Part shown: piece after piece, positions 63,896 to 64,000 of the stretch | Numbering within the stretch: position 1 is the stretch's first letter | How the letters are laid out: the number at the start of each line of letters is the position of its first letter | NCBI GenBank assembly: GCA_963678205.1 | Contig: OY782760.1 | Coordinates: forward strand, 3,162,001 to 3,226,000 | Direction of reading: 5' to 3' | Source of the DNA: G963556115 sp963678205 | GTDB lineage: Bacteria > Planctomycetota > SZUA-567 | Length of the DNA stretch: 64,000 nucleotides | The notes under the pieces: model-generated | Seen by the model: the letters and a program-made list of their open reading frames with translations, nothing else | The model's database searches: none | What the model was told of the DNA's origin: nothing | Made by a program: the position numbers and the translations under genes

Positions 63896-64000
63896 TCAGA
63901 CCAGCGGCTGCTTTTCTTTTGGAAGATTAACATCTACCCCTAATGCGATAAGCTTATCCAACCTTCTACGCTCTTTATCGCGTTGAATAACCTCGTCAGA
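63896..64000 (-). CDS. C-terminal end of an unidentified protein (partial)
   Basis: The last 34 codons and the TGA of a leftward gene that continues beyond the window. The tail reads QRDKERRRLDKLIALGVDVN and ends KEKQPLV. It is charged, likely helical and has no motif I recognise. A strong terminator follows 36 bases after the stop, so translation to this stop is plausible. Confidence 0.6.
   Translation of the reverse strand, partial: SDEVIQRDKERRRLDKLIALGVDVNLPKEKQPLV

Noticed and set aside
1..64000. tRNA, rRNA, CRISPR arrays, IS elements, prophage or toxin/defence islands
   Set aside because: No cloverleaf-like sequences, regularly spaced repeats, transposase or integrase genes, or known defence proteins were recognised on reading through both strands; a tRNA scan would be needed to exclude a missed tRNA.

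Overview
The window is a stretch of AT-rich (roughly 36% GC by eye) chromosomal DNA from a Gram-negative, probably anaerobic or facultative bacterium. Outer-membrane and periplasmic components (an OmpA-type lipoprotein, several periplasmic solute-binding proteins) argue for two membranes. [FeFe]-hydrogenases and ferredoxin-type proteins argue for fermentative or anaerobic metabolism. A XylR-type regulator (LacI-like sensor fused to an AraC helix-turn-helix) and a giant TPR/DUF3857/transglutaminase protein would fit the PVC/Lentisphaerota or Desulfobacterota groups, but I cannot assign a phylum from this sequence. No rRNA, tRNA, CRISPR array, insertion sequence or prophage was seen.

Layout. 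1-1.2 kb: wreck of a DUF1704/ATP-grasp gene. 1.7-7.7 kb: an SBP-PAS-GGDEF diguanylate cyclase, a sodium/solute symporter, a XylR-like regulator and a divergent zinc alcohol/polyol dehydrogenase. 7.8-13.6 kb: a ribose-type ABC operon read leftward (binding protein, ATPase, permease, ribokinase, LacI regulator). 14-19.4 kb: a YczE-like membrane protein, queE, rpmB and the accC-accB-aminopeptidase cluster. 19.6-21.2 kb: two paralogous EF-hand proteins. 21.6-30.2 kb: DUF1015 protein, phospholipase D-like lipoprotein, a CsoR-type repressor with a CDF metal exporter, a PP-loop tRNA-thiolation-like protein, an HDOD protein, tyrS and a DUF2344 protein. 30.4-36.8 kb: RNase E/G with a very long lysine-rich N-terminal extension, then the 1244-residue TPR/transglutaminase protein. 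36.8-41.8 kb: a five-gene [FeFe]-hydrogenase operon with a catalytic-type enzyme, a sensory-type enzyme carrying a PAS domain, a PP2C/SpoIIE phosphatase and two small [2Fe-2S] proteins. 42.2-44.5 kb: a polar amino-acid ABC transporter. 44.6-48 kb: two MarR paralogues, a MATE exporter and its decayed duplicate. 48.5-53.7 kb: OmpA lipoprotein, OsmC, an unusual two-part methyltransferase-like protein and groESL. 53.9-59.5 kb: an EamA exporter, a hybrid histidine kinase and a THUMP rRNA methyltransferase. 59.6-64 kb: ferredoxin-nitroreductase, gcvPA, gcvH, gcvT, and the C-terminal end of one more leftward gene.

How they work together. Most units are ordinary metabolic or housekeeping blocks, well punctuated by intrinsic terminators, many of which serve convergent genes in both directions. 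The clearest multi-protein system is the hydrogenase operon. Its sensory hydrogenase has alanine in place of the proton-relay cysteine, and it is translationally coupled to a phosphatase, which points to hydrogen or redox sensing that controls a phosphorylation circuit and perhaps the neighbouring catalytic hydrogenase. It resembles known Hfs/HydS-type clusters rather than something wholly new. The less explained items are the two-part methyltransferase protein, the RNase E/G extension, the EF-hand pair, the copper-type metal fingerprint on a repressor paired with a divalent-metal exporter, and operator-like palindromes in front of groES and queE.
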